A stretch of DNA of 64,000 bases from Oceanospirillum sp048265165. GTDB taxonomy: Bacteria > Pseudomonadota > Gammaproteobacteria > Pseudomonadales > Halomonadaceae. The notes beneath the pieces were generated by a model. That model saw only the letters and a list, made by a program, of their open reading frames with translations. It did no database searches and was not told where the DNA came from. This document shows, in pieces, positions 8,024-16,519 of this stretch. The translations under genes were made by a program, and so were the position numbers. The stretch is taken from positions 62,001-126,000 of the forward strand of contig NZ_JBLXCD010000003.1 of assembly GCF_048265165.1 (NCBI RefSeq). Reading direction: 5' to 3'. Within the stretch, counting starts at the first letter, position 1, and each line of letters begins with the position of its first letter.

Positions 8024-9526
8024 CTAAGGCTGTTCTGTCTTAGCTTCTTTATCCAGCTGCAGGGTTGTCAATGTACGCTGACGAATCTCTTTCAGCATTT
8101 CCGGCTGATCAGAAAGTGTGAAGCCATAGGAAGGCACCATCTCTTTGATCTTTTCCTGCCAACCATCCGAGGCCAGACGGTCTTTAAAGCATTTTTCGAT
8201 AATTCCAATCATGGTATTAACCGAAGTCGATGCACCGGGGGACGCGCCCAGCAGGGCTGCCAGAGAGCCATCAGCAGTGGTGATCGCTTCTGTACCGAAC
8301 TCCAGCTTTCCTTTCCCTTGCTCATCTTTCTTGATGATCTGCACCCGTTGACCTGCCATCGCCAGTTCCCAGTCATCATCCTGAGCATCAGGGAAAAAGT
8401 TACGCAGAGAGTCACAGCGGGCGCTGTGGGACTGACGCACTTCACTGATCAGGTACTTGGTCAGATCCATATTGTTCATGCCCACAGACATCATTGGCAT
8501 CAGGTTATCCGGGCGGATGGTGCTGACCAGATCAAACATGGAGCCCTTTTTCAGGAACTTAGTTGTGAAGCCGGCAAAAGGACCAAACAACAATGCTTTC
8601 TCACCATTAATAATCCGGGTATCCAGATGCGGCACTGACATTGGAGGGGCACCGATTGGTGCCATCCCGTAAACCTTAGCCATATGCTGTTCAACGATTT
8701 CAGGCTTCTTGCAAACCAGCCACATACCGCTCACTGGGAAACCGCCGTAGCCCTTACCTTCTTCTACACAGGACTTCTGCAGCAGAGGCAGAGCTCCACC
8801 ACCAGCACCCAGGAAGACAAAGCCAGCATTAATTGTCACATTGCTGCCATGTTTATCTTTTAACTTAACGTTCCAGCGGCCATCTTTCGCTTTGTCGATA
8901 TCTTTAACATTATGGCTCAGCAGGAGTTCAAAACCATCCTGCTTCTGCAAATGGTCAACCATGTTGCGGGCAACAGAACCAAAATCAACATCAGAACCAT
9001 AACGAACGCGGCTTGCAGCAACTTTTTCGGAAGGGTCACGATTCTGCATAACCAATGGCATCCACTGACGAATCACATCGTGATCCTCAGAGTACTCCAT
9101 ATCTACAAACGCCTGGAATTGGCTGAGAGTCTGATAGCGGGCACGTAAAAACTCAACATTCTTCTCGCCCCAGACAAAGCTGCAATGCGGTGCCGTATTA
9201 ATAAACTTTTCAGGGGAAGGAAGTGCCTTCTGCTCCACAAGATAGGACCAGAATTGCAGGCTGACCTCAAAGGCCGAGTTGATTGCGAAAGCTTTGGTAG
9301 TATTGACGCTGCCATCAGCTTGCTGAGGGGTATAGTTCAGCTCACAGTATGCAGCGTGACCAGTACCGGCATTGTTCCAGCCATCGGTACTCTCGTGCGC
9401 CACATGGTCAAGGCGCTCTACCATAATGAGGTTAATATTGGGATCCAGCTGCTTTAACAGCATACCCAGGGTCGTGCTCATCGCACCGGCCCCTACTAGC
9501 AACACATCTGCAGTTTTTGCGGTCAT
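8024..9526 (-). CDS. mqo: Malate:quinone oxidoreductase
   Basis: FAD-dependent, membrane-associated enzyme oxidising L-malate to oxaloacetate with electrons passed to quinone. The N-terminal dinucleotide motif DVLLVGAGAMSTTLG is followed by ERLDHVAHESTDGWNNAGTGHAA, which is diagnostic of Mqo. The VFLGAGGGALPLLQKS and GFPVSGMWLVCK segments also fit. I place the start at ATG 9526, giving 500 residues and an N-terminus like pseudomonad Mqo. A GTG at 9568 in the same frame would add 14 residues, and neither start has a convincing ribosome site. Monocistronic, with a shared terminator downstream. Confidence 0.95.
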   Translation of the reverse strand: MTAKTADVLLVGAGAMSTTLGMLLKQLDPNINLIMVERLDHVAHESTDGWNNAGTGHAAYCELNYTPQQADGSVNTTKAFAINSAFEVSLQFWSYLVEQKALPSPEKFINTAPHCSFVWGEKNVEFLRARYQTLSQFQAFVDMEYSEDHDVIRQWMPLVMQNRDPSEKVAASRVRYGSDVDFGSVARNMVDHLQKQDGFELLLSHNVKDIDKAKDGRWNVKLKDKHGSNVTINAGFVFLGAGGGALPLLQKSCVEEGKGYGGFPVSGMWLVCKKPEIVEQHMAKVYGMAPIGAPPMSVPHLDTRIINGEKALLFGPFAGFTTKFLKKGSMFDLVSTIRPDNLMPMMSVGMNNMDLTKYLISEVRQSHSARCDSLRNFFPDAQDDDWELAMAGQRVQIIKKDEQGKGKLEFGTEAITTADGSLAALLGASPGASTSVNTMIGIIEKCFKDRLASDGWQEKIKEMVPSYGFTLSDQPEMLKEIRQRTLTTLQLDKEAKTEQP

Positions 9527-10077
9527 AGAGCTTTGCCATTTATCGTATTGTTGGGATTGAACCGACACCAGAAATCAGCTTTTGGCTTCTCCGACCCGTC
9601 TTAGTCAAACAGTCGGGCAGAGTCTCTGGATATCCCTTTTTAGTTATCGTCGAGGGTACACATGAACCATCTACAGGATCAGATAATTAATGAGACATTT
9701 TGTCTACAATTCCCCGTGGATGGCGCAGAATTATACGGATTCTGACTGAAAAGTCTTGAGCTAAAATTAGTAAATAACTTATCAATTGGGCGAATATTAC
9801 CTCTAAAGTCGTAGCGATCCACCCTTGTATTTAATAGATAGCACCCATCTGACAAATTGTTCCGTCCTGTGGGTCTTTTTTGCCCGACGGAGAACAAGGC
9901 TGCAGCGCACAAAAAAATGATCTCCGATCAGGGACATCCTTTACAATCACCCAGAAACATCCTTTACAATCACAGTATTGCACCCGAAAATAAACAGATA
10001 AATATTGACTGCAGCTCACAGGCAGCGCCGTATCCTGCTATTCGTTACTCAGTCTTTTTTACCTCAAGGAACAGGTC
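9527..10077. other. Intergenic region mqo / lysE-type exporter
   Basis: 551 bp spacer between divergent genes. No open frame here resembles a protein. The distinctive element is a 17-base direct repeat at 9934-9973; the rest should hold the two promoters, which I could not place confidently. Confidence 0.6.
9934..9973. repeat. Two direct copies of ACATCCTTTACAATCAC, period 23 bp
   Basis: Exact 17-base copies at 9934-9950 and 9957-9973, with similar flanking bases (CAG before each). The 23-bp period places both on nearly the same DNA face, as expected for a tandem regulator site 105 bp upstream of the exporter start. Confidence 0.75.
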
Positions 10078-10695
10078 ATGTCATTTGAAAGTGCTCTGAC
10101 ATTTTTTATCGCACTCTTTATCTTTGGTATCACTCCGGGACCGGGGGTCTTTGCTATTCTGGCCAGAGGTATGATGTTTGGTGCACGTAGCTGCCTGCCG
10201 ATAGCTGTAGGCATGATTGCCAGTGATATTGTCTATCTGGTCCTGGCCTGCCTGGGTTTGGCCGCCGTTGCAGAGCATTGGGGTGGATTGTTTACAATTA
10301 TCCGTTATGTGGGGGCCGCCTACCTGCTCTATCTGGGATACAAAATGTTCACCAGCAAGCCGGATCTGAGCCAGCAGGGCAATGCCGGAACGAATCAGGG
10401 AATCGTCGCAGGATTTATTCAGGGCTTTCTGATCTCAGCCTCCAACCCTAAAGTGATCCTCTTCTATATCGCCTTTTTACCAACCTTTATGGATCTGACC
10501 GTACTGACCGCTCAGGATATCGGGCTGGCCTCGGTGCTGACTTTTGTCGCCTTGTTAGCAGGTCTAATGCTCATCGCGGCCTTTGCCGCCTGGGCCAGTA
10601 AGATGCTGCGCTCGGAGCAATCAGTAAACCGCCTGAACAAGAGCGCTGGAGGCATTATGATGAGCGCCGGTGCCTATCTGGCGCTGAAGAACTGA
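10078..10695 (+). CDS. LysE/RhtB-family amino-acid exporter
   Basis: 205-residue inner-membrane protein with about six hydrophobic segments. The N-terminal GITPGPGVFAILARGMMFGARS and the YLLYLGYKMF and SNPKVILFYIAFLP motifs are those of the LysE/RhtB translocator family, which export amino acids such as homoserine, threonine or lysine. Ribosome site AAGGA lies just upstream of ATG 10078. Substrate cannot be deduced. Ends at a strong terminator. Confidence 0.9.
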   Translation: MSFESALTFFIALFIFGITPGPGVFAILARGMMFGARSCLPIAVGMIASDIVYLVLACLGLAAVAEHWGGLFTIIRYVGAAYLLYLGYKMFTSKPDLSQQGNAGTNQGIVAGFIQGFLISASNPKVILFYIAFLPTFMDLTVLTAQDIGLASVLTFVALLAGLMLIAAFAAWASKMLRSEQSVNRLNKSAGGIMMSAGAYLALKN

Positions 10696-10741
10696 GAATT
10701 CCTTAGTCTATGTAACCCGGCCAGCAAGCTGATCCACAAAC

Positions 10742-10779
10742 AAAGGGGCGGATGCTTATAAAAGCATCCGCCCCTTTTT
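10742..10779. terminator. Bidirectional rho-independent terminator
   Basis: Perfect 16-base stem around loop ATAA (10758-10761), with arms ending in AAAGGGGCGG and CCGCCCCTTT and a T run. It separates the convergent exporter and histidine-kinase genes. Confidence 0.95.
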
Positions 10780-10793
10780 GTGGTTCGCTTGTG

Positions 10794-12173
10794 CTAACCC
10801 CGCAGCCGGATCGATAACTGCAAACCACCTTCAGGATGATTTTCCGCTTCAAGCCTACCACCCAGCCGCTCAATAGCCCGACGGGCGATACTCATACCGA
10901 GGCCATAACCATCACCGTGACCGCCAGAGCCTCTTACAAAAGGTGTAAAAAGCTCCTTCAGCAAGTCATCACCGATGCCGTCACCATGGTCCCGAAGCCG
11001 GATCAGCAACCTGCCTCTTTCCTGATGGGCAGAAAGCTCCAGCAGACTATCCTCCGGAGTGTACTTGAGGGCGTTGCCGATACCATTTCTGAGAGCCCGG
11101 GCCAACAGATCCCGGTTTAATGTCAGATGCAGTGTTTCCGGTTCTATCTGAATCTGAACAGGCCGATCCGGCTGACTGAATCTGAGATCACTAACCAGCT
11201 CATCAAACAACCCTTTGACCGAGAAACGATCCCCTTCTTTATGGGCACTTTCCAGACGGCTGTATGAAAGAATCTCGGCAATCAGACCATCAAGGCGCTC
11301 GCACTCTCGATTAATACGCTGTGCCAGAGAACTTCCCTCCCCCAGTTGCTGCTCAGCCAGACCAGCACTAACCTGGAGACGGGCCATGGGGGCACGAAGT
11401 TCATGGGAGACATCCTGCAGTAAGCGCTGCTGGTTTTTCAGGGTGCTTTCAACATAATCTGCCATCTGGTCAAATTCCCGGGTCAGATCCCCAATCTCAT
11501 CCTTGCGCTGACTGAGCTTTGCCGAGGCCCGGGCACTGAGATCACCATGACGATAGATCTGCTTAACATATTCACTGAGCTGCCGAATCGGCCTGACCAG
11601 TACAACGCTGAGAATTAAGGCTGACAGAGCTGCAACAGCCAATATCAGTACCATCTGAATAGAGAATAGGTAACCGGTAAAACGCTCTTTATGTTTCAGG
11701 GGTAATGGAATATCGGTTAACAGGCGATATTGCCTCCCGCTCTCAGACTTTAATTTAATGGTAAAAGAGTCCCGTGGCGGTGGCCTTCGGTGGCCTGTTA
11801 TCTGTGTCCCTAAACGCTTATGCTCAACATCCATTTCATACAACCAGACCGGTGGCCGCCTATCTCTCCGATGATCAAGTACCGCAAAATCCTGACGTTC
11901 AAACCGATTACGCGGCAAGACCCAGGCCGGTGAATCCTGTAAGGGGTTATCTAGGAGGTTGCCATAACTTTTAGCCTCGATGTTTTTCTGCGAGTCCTCA
12001 TAGAGTTCGATCAGCTCAAGCGCCTGGTGCTTAAACTGGGATTTAATCAGGTGTCGCCAACGATCCTCATCGTTACTGTTAGCAACAATCAGAAAGACTC
12101 CTGCCATCCCCAGAGCACTGACCAACCAAATAGTAAGAAAGATTTTCCAGAACAGCGTATTTAGCCATCTCAT
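10794..12173 (-). CDS. cpxA: CpxA-like sensor histidine kinase
   Basis: 459-residue inner-membrane kinase. TM1 is about 8-30, a periplasmic domain spans roughly 31-169, TM2 is about 170-193, and HAMP follows. The phosphoacceptor is His257 in DVSHELRAP, and ATPase boxes are NGIGNALKYT, RDHGDGIG and GYGLGMSI. Six bases after the response-regulator gene on the same strand. The divergent CpxP-like gene and a CpxR box support assignment to the envelope-stress Cpx system rather than another OmpR-type pair. Confidence 0.85.
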   Translation of the reverse strand: MRWLNTLFWKIFLTIWLVSALGMAGVFLIVANSNDEDRWRHLIKSQFKHQALELIELYEDSQKNIEAKSYGNLLDNPLQDSPAWVLPRNRFERQDFAVLDHRRDRRPPVWLYEMDVEHKRLGTQITGHRRPPPRDSFTIKLKSESGRQYRLLTDIPLPLKHKERFTGYLFSIQMVLILAVAALSALILSVVLVRPIRQLSEYVKQIYRHGDLSARASAKLSQRKDEIGDLTREFDQMADYVESTLKNQQRLLQDVSHELRAPMARLQVSAGLAEQQLGEGSSLAQRINRECERLDGLIAEILSYSRLESAHKEGDRFSVKGLFDELVSDLRFSQPDRPVQIQIEPETLHLTLNRDLLARALRNGIGNALKYTPEDSLLELSAHQERGRLLIRLRDHGDGIGDDLLKELFTPFVRGSGGHGDGYGLGMSIARRAIERLGGRLEAENHPEGGLQLSIRLRG

Positions 12174-12179
12174 AATCTG

Positions 12180-12923
12180 TTAATCCTGACCTTGCTGGCC
12201 GGTATAAACAAAGATGTATCCCTGTCCACGCACTGTTTTTATCAGTTCTTTACCATCTATTTTATCTCTGCCTGAGCCACTAAAGTGCGGTACTAACTTC
12301 TGACGTACCCGGCTGACATGCACATCAATAGCTCTGTCATAGGCCGTCAGCTCACGGTGCAGAACCCAACGGGTTAACTGCTCTTTACTCAGAACCTGTC
12401 CGGCGTGCTGCATCAGATAAGTCAGTACATTGAACTCTGCGCTGGTCAATTCCAGCAACTCACCGGATACCTTTGCCTCCCGGGTTGATGGGTTCACACT
12501 GATCGGCCCAATAACGACAGCTTCATCCGTTAGTCGCCCCTCCACCGGAGCCGGAGCTGCACTGCGCCGTAACACCGCCCGAATACGGGCCAGCAACTCG
12601 CGGGGGTTGCAGGGCTTACCCAGATAATCATCCGCTCCCATCTCAAGCCCCAGAATACGGTCAATCTCATCACCACGTCCTGTCAGCATAATCACAGGCA
12701 GCTTATGACTGGGGCGAATCTGTTGCAGCAACTCAAGACCTGTAGTACCCGGCATCATAATATCAAGCACCATCAGGCTATAGCGCTGACCCTGTAACAT
12801 ATCAATCGCTTGCTCAGCACCGTAGGCAGCATCAACCTGATAACCCTCTGCGCTCAGGTACTCCATCAGCAGGCTACATAACTCTTTATCATCATCAACC
12901 AGTAATAATCGTTCGTTAGACAT
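12180..12923 (-). CDS. cpxR: CpxR-like response regulator
   Basis: 247-residue OmpR/PhoB-class regulator. The receiver has acidic residues in LLVDDD, phosphoacceptor Asp54 in VLDIMMPG, and a lysine in GKPCNPREL. The C-terminal winged helix contains LTSAEFNVLTYLMQHAGQVLSKEQL and ends in KTVRGQGYIFV. Transcribed with cpxA and divergent from cpxP. A perfect CpxR box lies about 100 bp upstream of its start, implying autoregulation as in enterobacteria. Confidence 0.9.
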   Translation of the reverse strand: MSNERLLLVDDDKELCSLLMEYLSAEGYQVDAAYGAEQAIDMLQGQRYSLMVLDIMMPGTTGLELLQQIRPSHKLPVIMLTGRGDEIDRILGLEMGADDYLGKPCNPRELLARIRAVLRRSAAPAPVEGRLTDEAVVIGPISVNPSTREAKVSGELLELTSAEFNVLTYLMQHAGQVLSKEQLTRWVLHRELTAYDRAIDVHVSRVRQKLVPHFSGSGRDKIDGKELIKTVRGQGYIFVYTGQQGQD

Positions 12924-13022
12924 CGTGTTACCTCAGCGGTGCATCTCTAAGTAGTATCTTACGGGCAATGATACTGTCTTTGGCCTTTGACGTAAGGAGC
13001 TGTATTCCTTTCTGGATGGAGT

Positions 13023-13037
13023 TTTACCTAACTTTAC
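13023..13037 (-). promoter_or_regulatory. CpxR box in the cpxR/cpxP divergent promoter
   Basis: On the minus strand this reads GTAAA-GTTAG-GTAAA, an exact match to the CpxR consensus GTAAA-N5-GTAAA. It lies between cpxR and the CpxP-like gene and could control both. Confidence 0.85.
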
Positions 13038-13136
13038 ACCTCATTGTCACAACTTTGCGTGGTAAAAGATCATACTCACTTCATCGAAAACGACTTCCAA
13101 AAACGGAAGAATAAACATCAGATGGAGATACCCTTT

Positions 13137-13700
13137 ATGACACTTCTGAAGAATATGAAAAGCAAAAAAACCTTCGCCCTGCTGGGTTCCACATTGGTCG
13201 CGTTAACCTTAAGCGCCACGGTTGCCGCTCACCCCGGTAAAAAGCAGGGTGATCATCAGCGTGTTAAATGCGATAAAGAGCAGTGTCAGGAGCAACACGC
13301 AGAACACCGTCTTAAAAAGATGAAACGTTTTCTGAAACTCAGCGATGCGCAAACTGACAAAATAAAATCTCTGTTCGCGCAACATAAGGAAGAACGGGGC
13401 GAAAACCGTTCCCCCCGCACTCTACAGCGAGCACTTCACCAACTTGATCCAACCGATAAAAACTACGAAAACAAAGTGACTGATCTGATTGAAAATGCCC
13501 AAAAGAAAATGGCAGAGCGGATACAAGACCGTGCAACGCTACGTCAGGAGATCTATCTTCTACTATCCCAGGAGCAGCGTAGCAAACTAGAGTTAATGGA
13601 AGAGATGCGCCAGTTCATGGGGGATAAAGGGCCAAAAGGATCTAAGGGTGAACATCGGCACCACAAGAAGATGCGTCCTGCACCAATGGAAGCCTCTTAA
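13137..13700 (+). CDS. cpxP: CpxP/Spy-like periplasmic protein
   Basis: 187-residue periplasmic protein. Signal peptide with a hydrophobic core FALLGSTLVALTLSATVAA, cleaved before HPGKK. The mature part is highly charged and helical, with two LTxxQ-type motifs in variant form: LSDAQTDKI and LSQEQRSKL. A His/Lys-rich tail follows. CpxP inhibits CpxA and Spy-type proteins act as periplasmic chaperones. I chose ATG 13137, which has GGAG nearby and gives a clean signal peptide; the frame extends 31 codons further upstream without one. Divergent from cpxRA. Confidence 0.85.
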   Translation: MTLLKNMKSKKTFALLGSTLVALTLSATVAAHPGKKQGDHQRVKCDKEQCQEQHAEHRLKKMKRFLKLSDAQTDKIKSLFAQHKEERGENRSPRTLQRALHQLDPTDKNYENKVTDLIENAQKKMAERIQDRATLRQEIYLLLSQEQRSKLELMEEMRQFMGDKGPKGSKGEHRHHKKMRPAPMEAS

Positions 13701-13724
13701 TCCTGAACCCTGAAATATCATATG

Positions 13725-13752
13725 AAAAAGCGGCAACTTAATGCCGCTTTTT
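13725..13752 (+). terminator. Rho-independent terminator after cpxP
   Basis: AAAAAGCGGCA-ACTTAA-TGCCGCTTTTT stem with T run extending to about 13755, 25 bp after the stop codon. Confidence 0.93.
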
Positions 13753-14028
13753 TTATACCTGATAGTAAGTCAGTAGCCGAAAATATCAGCACCGATTTGT
13801 AAAGAAAGCGCATTTAATCTTTACACCGTAAAGATACGTTAAGAAAAAAAAAGTAGTGATAAGAGAGCTAAACCTTTGTTTCTTCAATAGAAATAGGCAT
13901 CAACCTTGCTCTTTAGTTATTGCCGGGCAGTAGCTGCTGCGACGAAAGAAGCGGCAAGCTCTGAGCGGATACAGTTAATTGACGAAACAATGACCCATTC
14001 CCAAAACACTCAATAAAAGGAGTGACCT
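13753..14028. other. Intergenic region upstream of acidic repeat protein
   Basis: AT-rich stretch between the cpxP terminator and the gene at 14029. It contains the dyad and CpxR-like box at 13817-13842. A clear ribosome site AAAAGGAG is at its end. No gene is seen. Confidence 0.6.
13817..13842. promoter_or_regulatory. Dyad with overlapping CpxR-like box
   Basis: ATCTTTAC-ACC-GTAAAGAT is a perfect 8-base inverted repeat (13817-13835). Its right arm begins GTAAA-GATAC-GTTAA (13828-13842), a 9 of 10 match to the CpxR box, about 190 bp upstream of the next gene. Regulation by CpxR is inferred. Confidence 0.5.
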
Positions 14029-14496
14029 ATGAGTATTAATGGTGTTCAGAGTGTTGGACAAAACCAGATGCAGGAGATGCGCAAACCACCATCTCCGGAG
14101 GAACTGGCAGGACGTATATCGCAATCCATTGAGGATGGCGATATTGAGCTGGATAGTCTGGTTGAAAACCTGACAGAACGCTTTGGCGAAGAGGCATCAT
14201 CGATTGTTGCCGATGATGGTTCTCTCGACATGGACGCTCTGACAAACCTACTGGCAGAGAATGCGCCTCAGGGGCCAGGAGGCCAACCACAAGGTGGAAT
14301 GGGTGGTATGCCACCACCGCCACCACAAGGTATGGCATCAACGGAAGAACTTGAGACTAAATTGCTTGAGGAATATGGCGAAGAAGCCACGTCTGCGGTA
14401 TTCACTGAAGATGGTATCGACTTTGAAGCATTAAAAAGTCTGCTAACCAGCAATGAATCGCAGGAAACCGGCTTCCTGCTGGATGTAGAAGGCTAA
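14029..14496 (+). CDS. Unrecognised acidic protein with duplicated half and Pro/Gly-rich linker
   Basis: 155 residues, no family recognised. No signal peptide or membrane segment. Two similar halves are visible: LVENLTERFGEEASSIVADDG (about 44-64) and LETKLLEEYGEEATSAVFTEDG (about 109-130), each followed by a D/L-rich helix ending in a NLL or SLL motif. They are joined by a linker rich in Gly, Pro and Gln. The DDGSLDMDAL and EDGIDFEAL segments loosely recall EF-hand loops but lack a full 12-residue ligand pattern. AAAAGGAG precedes the ATG. A CpxR-like site upstream hints at envelope-stress control. Function unknown. Confidence 0.85.
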   Translation: MSINGVQSVGQNQMQEMRKPPSPEELAGRISQSIEDGDIELDSLVENLTERFGEEASSIVADDGSLDMDALTNLLAENAPQGPGGQPQGGMGGMPPPPPQGMASTEELETKLLEEYGEEATSAVFTEDGIDFEALKSLLTSNESQETGFLLDVEG

Positions 14497-14515
14497 GCAA
14501 AATACTTAGTATCGG

Positions 14516-14535
14516 GGTGCGGACTTGTCCGCACC
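14516..14535. terminator. Stem-loop between convergent genes
   Basis: GGTGCGGA-CTTG-TCCGCACC, perfect 8-base stem, between the convergent gene at 14029 and the acetyltransferase. It lacks a proper T run, so termination is probable from position but not certain. Confidence 0.6.
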
Positions 14536-14546
14536 TCTTCGAACCC

Positions 14547-15029
14547 TTATTCCGTTGCAAACAGTTTCAGTGCATCACCTGTTAAACGATACCCAACCCA
14601 CTCACTTTGCGGCTTAGCTTCGAAAGATTCGTAAAAGTCGATGGCAGGTTTATTCCAGTCCAGAACATTCCACTCAAACCGACCGCAGTTTTCTGCCACT
14701 GCCTTCTGTGCCAGGTGTTTCAACAGGGCTTTACCAGCACCACAGCCACGGAATTTAGGTGTGATATAAAGATCTTCCAGAAAAATGCCGTACTGGCCGA
14801 GCCAGGTAGAGAAGTTATAAAAGTAGATCGCGTAACCCGCCATCTCGCCATCCACTTCACAGATCAGACTGAAGGCCTTTGGGTCGTCTCCGAACAGCGC
14901 CAGTTCCAGCTGATCCGGATTGGTTTTCACCTCATCAGGGGCCTTTTCATATACCGCCAACTCAACAATCATTTCGAAGATACGGGTGACATCCTCGCGG
15001 GTTGCGGGCCGAATCTGAATTGCAGACAT
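14547..15029 (-). CDS. GNAT-family N-acetyltransferase, SSAT-like
   Basis: 160-residue acetyl-CoA-dependent acetyltransferase. The N-terminal IRPATREDV, the core LEDLYITPKFRGCGAGKALLKHL (motif A with the acetyl-CoA pyrophosphate loop) and WNVLDWNKPAIDFYESF match the diamine/thialysine N-acetyltransferase subgroup related to spermidine/spermine acetyltransferase. Substrate among polyamines or lysine analogues is inferred from family resemblance only. Monocistronic. Confidence 0.85.
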   Translation of the reverse strand: MSAIQIRPATREDVTRIFEMIVELAVYEKAPDEVKTNPDQLELALFGDDPKAFSLICEVDGEMAGYAIYFYNFSTWLGQYGIFLEDLYITPKFRGCGAGKALLKHLAQKAVAENCGRFEWNVLDWNKPAIDFYESFEAKPQSEWVGYRLTGDALKLFATE

Positions 15030-15143
15030 AAATCTCTCCTGAAAACCGTACTTATAAAAACAGTGACTTACCGTAAAAGCAGGTAGCTCAAATCATCAGC
15101 AGACAACATAAGGCAAGGCCGAAAGAAAATACAGAACTCAGAA

Positions 15144-15174
15144 CAAAAAAAGCCGGTGTTCAGAAAACACCAGC
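15144..15174 (-). terminator. Rho-independent terminator after the TRAP binding protein
   Basis: On the minus strand GCTGGTGTT-TTCTG-AACACCGGC followed by seven T residues, about 95 bp past the stop of the TRAP solute-binding gene. One base pair is a wobble. Confidence 0.8.
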
Positions 15175-15268
15175 CAATTTCACGGAGCTGATTTATCAGC
15201 GCAACGCTTTCATGCGGCCGTTAAGTCAAAACCAGTGAGGGTTGCCACCTATATAGCTAACCGTTCGG

Positions 15269-16390
15269 TTAAAGATCTGCACCTGAGGTATCACGGGGCA
15301 GGAAGGCGTGTTTTTCCCACAGATCATACTGCTTACGGAAGCTATCCAGATCAGTCCACACCTTTTTGAAGAACTCGTTTTTTGCACTCTGCTCTTCAAC
15401 CACTTCATTCCAGGCATTATTATAGGCACTCAGAATTTCATCACTCCAGTAACGGATCTCAACACCGTTCTTTTTGGCACTGGCTAACACTTCAAATTGC
15501 TTAGCCTCGCCTTCCGCCAGAGAGTCAGCCACCACGGCTTTACAGGCGGTCTCAACCAGAGACTGCTGCTGCTCATTCATCGTGTTCCAGACTTTCTTGT
15601 TGATCAACAGCTCCTGCATGGAGGTTTGCTGATGCCAGCCGGGGAAATAGTTGTACTTAACGATCTTCTGGAAGCCCAGCATTTGATCAACCTGTGGCAA
15701 GGAGAACTCAGCCGCATCAATCGCACCTTTTTCCAATGCACTGAAAATCTCAGCCGGCGGAATCTGCACTGTACCCACACCCATTTTATCCATTACATTG
15801 GCACCCAGACCGTAGAAGCGCATATTTAAGCCTTTCAGGTCTTCAACCGTATTGATCGGTTTTGCAAACCAGCCAGAAGTTTCCGGCGGAATCATGCCAC
15901 ACGGTATCGCATGCACGTTATAACCGAAGGTGTCGTACATCTCCTGATGCAGTTTCCGCCCATTGCCATAGTACATCCAAGCCATAAATTCGCTGGCTTC
16001 CGGGCCAAAAGGCACCGAGGTAAAGAAAGCAGCAGCCGGCATCTTACCTTGCCAGTTAGCCGAAGCTGCAAAGCCAGAGTTGACCTTGCCCGCCGATACC
16101 GCACCTAAGATCTCAGAAGGTGCAATCAGTTTGCCCGGCTCATAAATTTTCATACGCACGGCACCGCCACTAGCGGTGTTAAGTATATCGGCCAGCTTAA
16201 CAATCGGTGTACCCACCGCCGGTAGCTTTGATGGAAAGGCCGTGGGCGTTTTCAGCAGCAGGCGATCACCTGCTTCAGCCATTGTGACCGTCAGGACAGC
16301 AGGTGCTATGACAGTGGCCAGGCCAAGGATTCTGGCCCAGGGTTTAATTGAAACAGATTTCTTCGCAGGGTTTGGTCTTTCCAGACTCAT
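15269..16390 (-). CDS. TRAP transporter solute-binding protein (DctP family), orphan
   Basis: 373-residue periplasmic binding protein. A basic N-terminus and hydrophobic stretch (about 19-40) form the signal peptide, ending near AEAGD. The body carries DctP-family signatures: KIYEPGKLI, KPINTVEDLKGLNMRFYGLGANVM and the ALEKGAIDAAEFSLPQVD motif, which resembles the TakP-type branch for 2-oxo and 2-hydroxy acids. Ribosome site GGAG precedes ATG 16390. No TRAP membrane subunits are adjacent. It lies 129 bp downstream of a D-lactate dehydrogenase gene on the same strand, suggesting a lactate-like ligand; this is inference. Confidence 0.88.
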   Translation of the reverse strand: MSLERPNPAKKSVSIKPWARILGLATVIAPAVLTVTMAEAGDRLLLKTPTAFPSKLPAVGTPIVKLADILNTASGGAVRMKIYEPGKLIAPSEILGAVSAGKVNSGFAASANWQGKMPAAAFFTSVPFGPEASEFMAWMYYGNGRKLHQEMYDTFGYNVHAIPCGMIPPETSGWFAKPINTVEDLKGLNMRFYGLGANVMDKMGVGTVQIPPAEIFSALEKGAIDAAEFSLPQVDQMLGFQKIVKYNYFPGWHQQTSMQELLINKKVWNTMNEQQQSLVETACKAVVADSLAEGEAKQFEVLASAKKNGVEIRYWSDEILSAYNNAWNEVVEEQSAKNEFFKKVWTDLDSFRKQYDLWEKHAFLPRDTSGADL

Positions 16391-16519
16391 GATTATTGCT
16401 CCAGCATTCGTAGGATTTGCATATTTTTATAGGATTTTTTTTATTTGGCCGGGGCGCTGAACAGGAATAGTATCTGCGCTCCGGCCCGGTTCAGGCAGAG
16501 GGTGCTGCCATAAGGTTCA

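Noticed and set aside
7997..8638. 213-codon rightward open frame
   Set aside because: Lies antisense within mqo, has no ribosome site or recognisable protein, and shows the reversed codon pattern of a shadow frame.
16177..16460. Rightward 94-codon frame over the TRAP gene start
   Set aside because: Antisense to the signal peptide region of the TRAP binding protein; no independent support.
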